From Frateuria defendens (GTDB lineage Bacteria; Pseudomonadota; Gammaproteobacteria; Xanthomonadales; Rhodanobacteraceae), in contig NZ_LFQR01000026.1 in assembly GCF_001182895.1 (NCBI RefSeq), positions 1 through 44,579 of the forward strand: DNA of 44,579 bases, in the 5' to 3' direction. Below are positions 44,430 through 44,579 of this stretch, in pieces. Positions within the stretch are counted from its first letter, which is position 1. Every line of letters starts with the position of its first letter. A model generated the notes under the pieces. It was not told the DNA's origin. It was given only the letters and a program-made list of their open reading frames with translations, and did not search any database. A program made the position numbers and the translations under genes.

Positions 44430-44579
44430 TCATGCCAGCCCCAGCGCCATCTTCCGCTTCGTCACCAGCCGGCGCAGGTTGTGCACCAGGTTGATCAACC
44501 CCAGACACACCGTCGCCCGCGCCAGTCCCGTGCAGCGCAGCGGCTTGCCGTGACGGAACCCGTCAGTGCGCGCGAACAC
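44430..44579 (-). mobile_element. IS5-family transposase, C-terminal fragment cut by the window edge
   Basis: The last 49 codons of a frame open at the right edge. The translated end, GKPLRCTGLARATVCLGLIN followed by LVHNLRRLVTKRKMALGLA and a stop, is the usual C-terminus of IS5-like transposases found in Xanthomonadales. The rest of the element lies beyond the window. I could not fix its terminal inverted repeat; it should lie just left of 44430. The insertion bounds the NRPS cluster. Confidence 0.75.

Noticed and set aside
43910-44494. Plus-strand open frame in the gap before the IS5 end
   Set aside because: No RBS, domain or codon pattern; overlaps the transposase end on the other strand.
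1-44579. CRISPR arrays, tRNA or rRNA genes, phage genes
   Set aside because: None seen; the only direct tandem repeat is the two-copy 66-bp unit, which has no spacers.

Overview
The window is a GC-rich (about 70% by eye) bacterial chromosome segment, most likely from a Xanthomonadales-type gammaproteobacterium (Rhodanobacteraceae/Xanthomonadaceae). That placement is inferred from codon use, from stem-loop repeats at the left edge that I recall from that group, and from gene content. It is not proven here. The theme is accessory energy metabolism: hydrogen oxidation and molybdenum enzymes, followed by a small biosynthetic gene cluster.

Layout. 1-4731: LysR regulator, YnfM-like MFS exporter and a secreted M1 metallopeptidase. 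4820-14467 (minus): a complete O2-tolerant membrane-bound [NiFe]-hydrogenase operon in the order hupS-L-C-D-F-G-H-I-J-K-hypA-hypB (hoxKGZMLOQRTV-hypAB of Ralstonia), ending in an unrecognised small Cys/Trp-rich protein. 14833-17418 (plus): a divergent pair encoding a second, cytosolic [NiFe]-hydrogenase. It resembles cyanobacterial HupSL (group 2a) and keeps a C-terminal propeptide, so it looks like a catalytic uptake enzyme rather than an H2 sensor. 17711-25526 (minus): a tightly overlapping molybdenum operon, moaA - moaC/moaB fusion - moeA - mobA - small DUF7009-like protein - modA/wtpA - modB - modC - fdhD. 25630-32685 (minus): LysR regulator, then triheme cytochrome c, IorB/IorA-type molybdo-hydroxylase, MocA-like cytidylyltransferase and XdhC. 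32859-34678 (minus): moaD plus a MoaE-MoeB-rhodanese triple fusion. 34890-43758 (minus): single-module NRPS (C-A-T-TE, glycine-like code), a 66-bp tandem duplication that reads as a coupled mini-ORF, a GT1 glycosyltransferase, an Ntn-type penicillin/AHL acylase-like hydrolase and an RhlC-like GT2 rhamnosyltransferase. 43759-44429 holds no recognisable gene. 44430-44579 is the C-terminal end of an IS5-family transposase running off the window.

How it fits together. The membrane-bound hydrogenase feeds electrons from H2 to quinone through its b-type cytochrome, and the second hydrogenase could add H2 oxidation in the cytosol. The Mo block imports molybdate/tungstate, makes molybdopterin, and matures it into MCD (MocA, XdhC) for the IorAB/cytochrome enzyme and into bis-MGD (MobA, FdhD) for an enzyme encoded elsewhere. 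The NRPS-GT-acylase-GT group is the best candidate for an undescribed system. I infer a glycosylated N-acyl-glycine or (hydroxyacyl)glycine lipid, comparable in logic to serrawettin W1 plus rhamnolipid glycosylation. HypC, HypD, HypE, HypF, a formate dehydrogenase, a phosphopantetheinyl transferase and an MbtH protein are not in the window.
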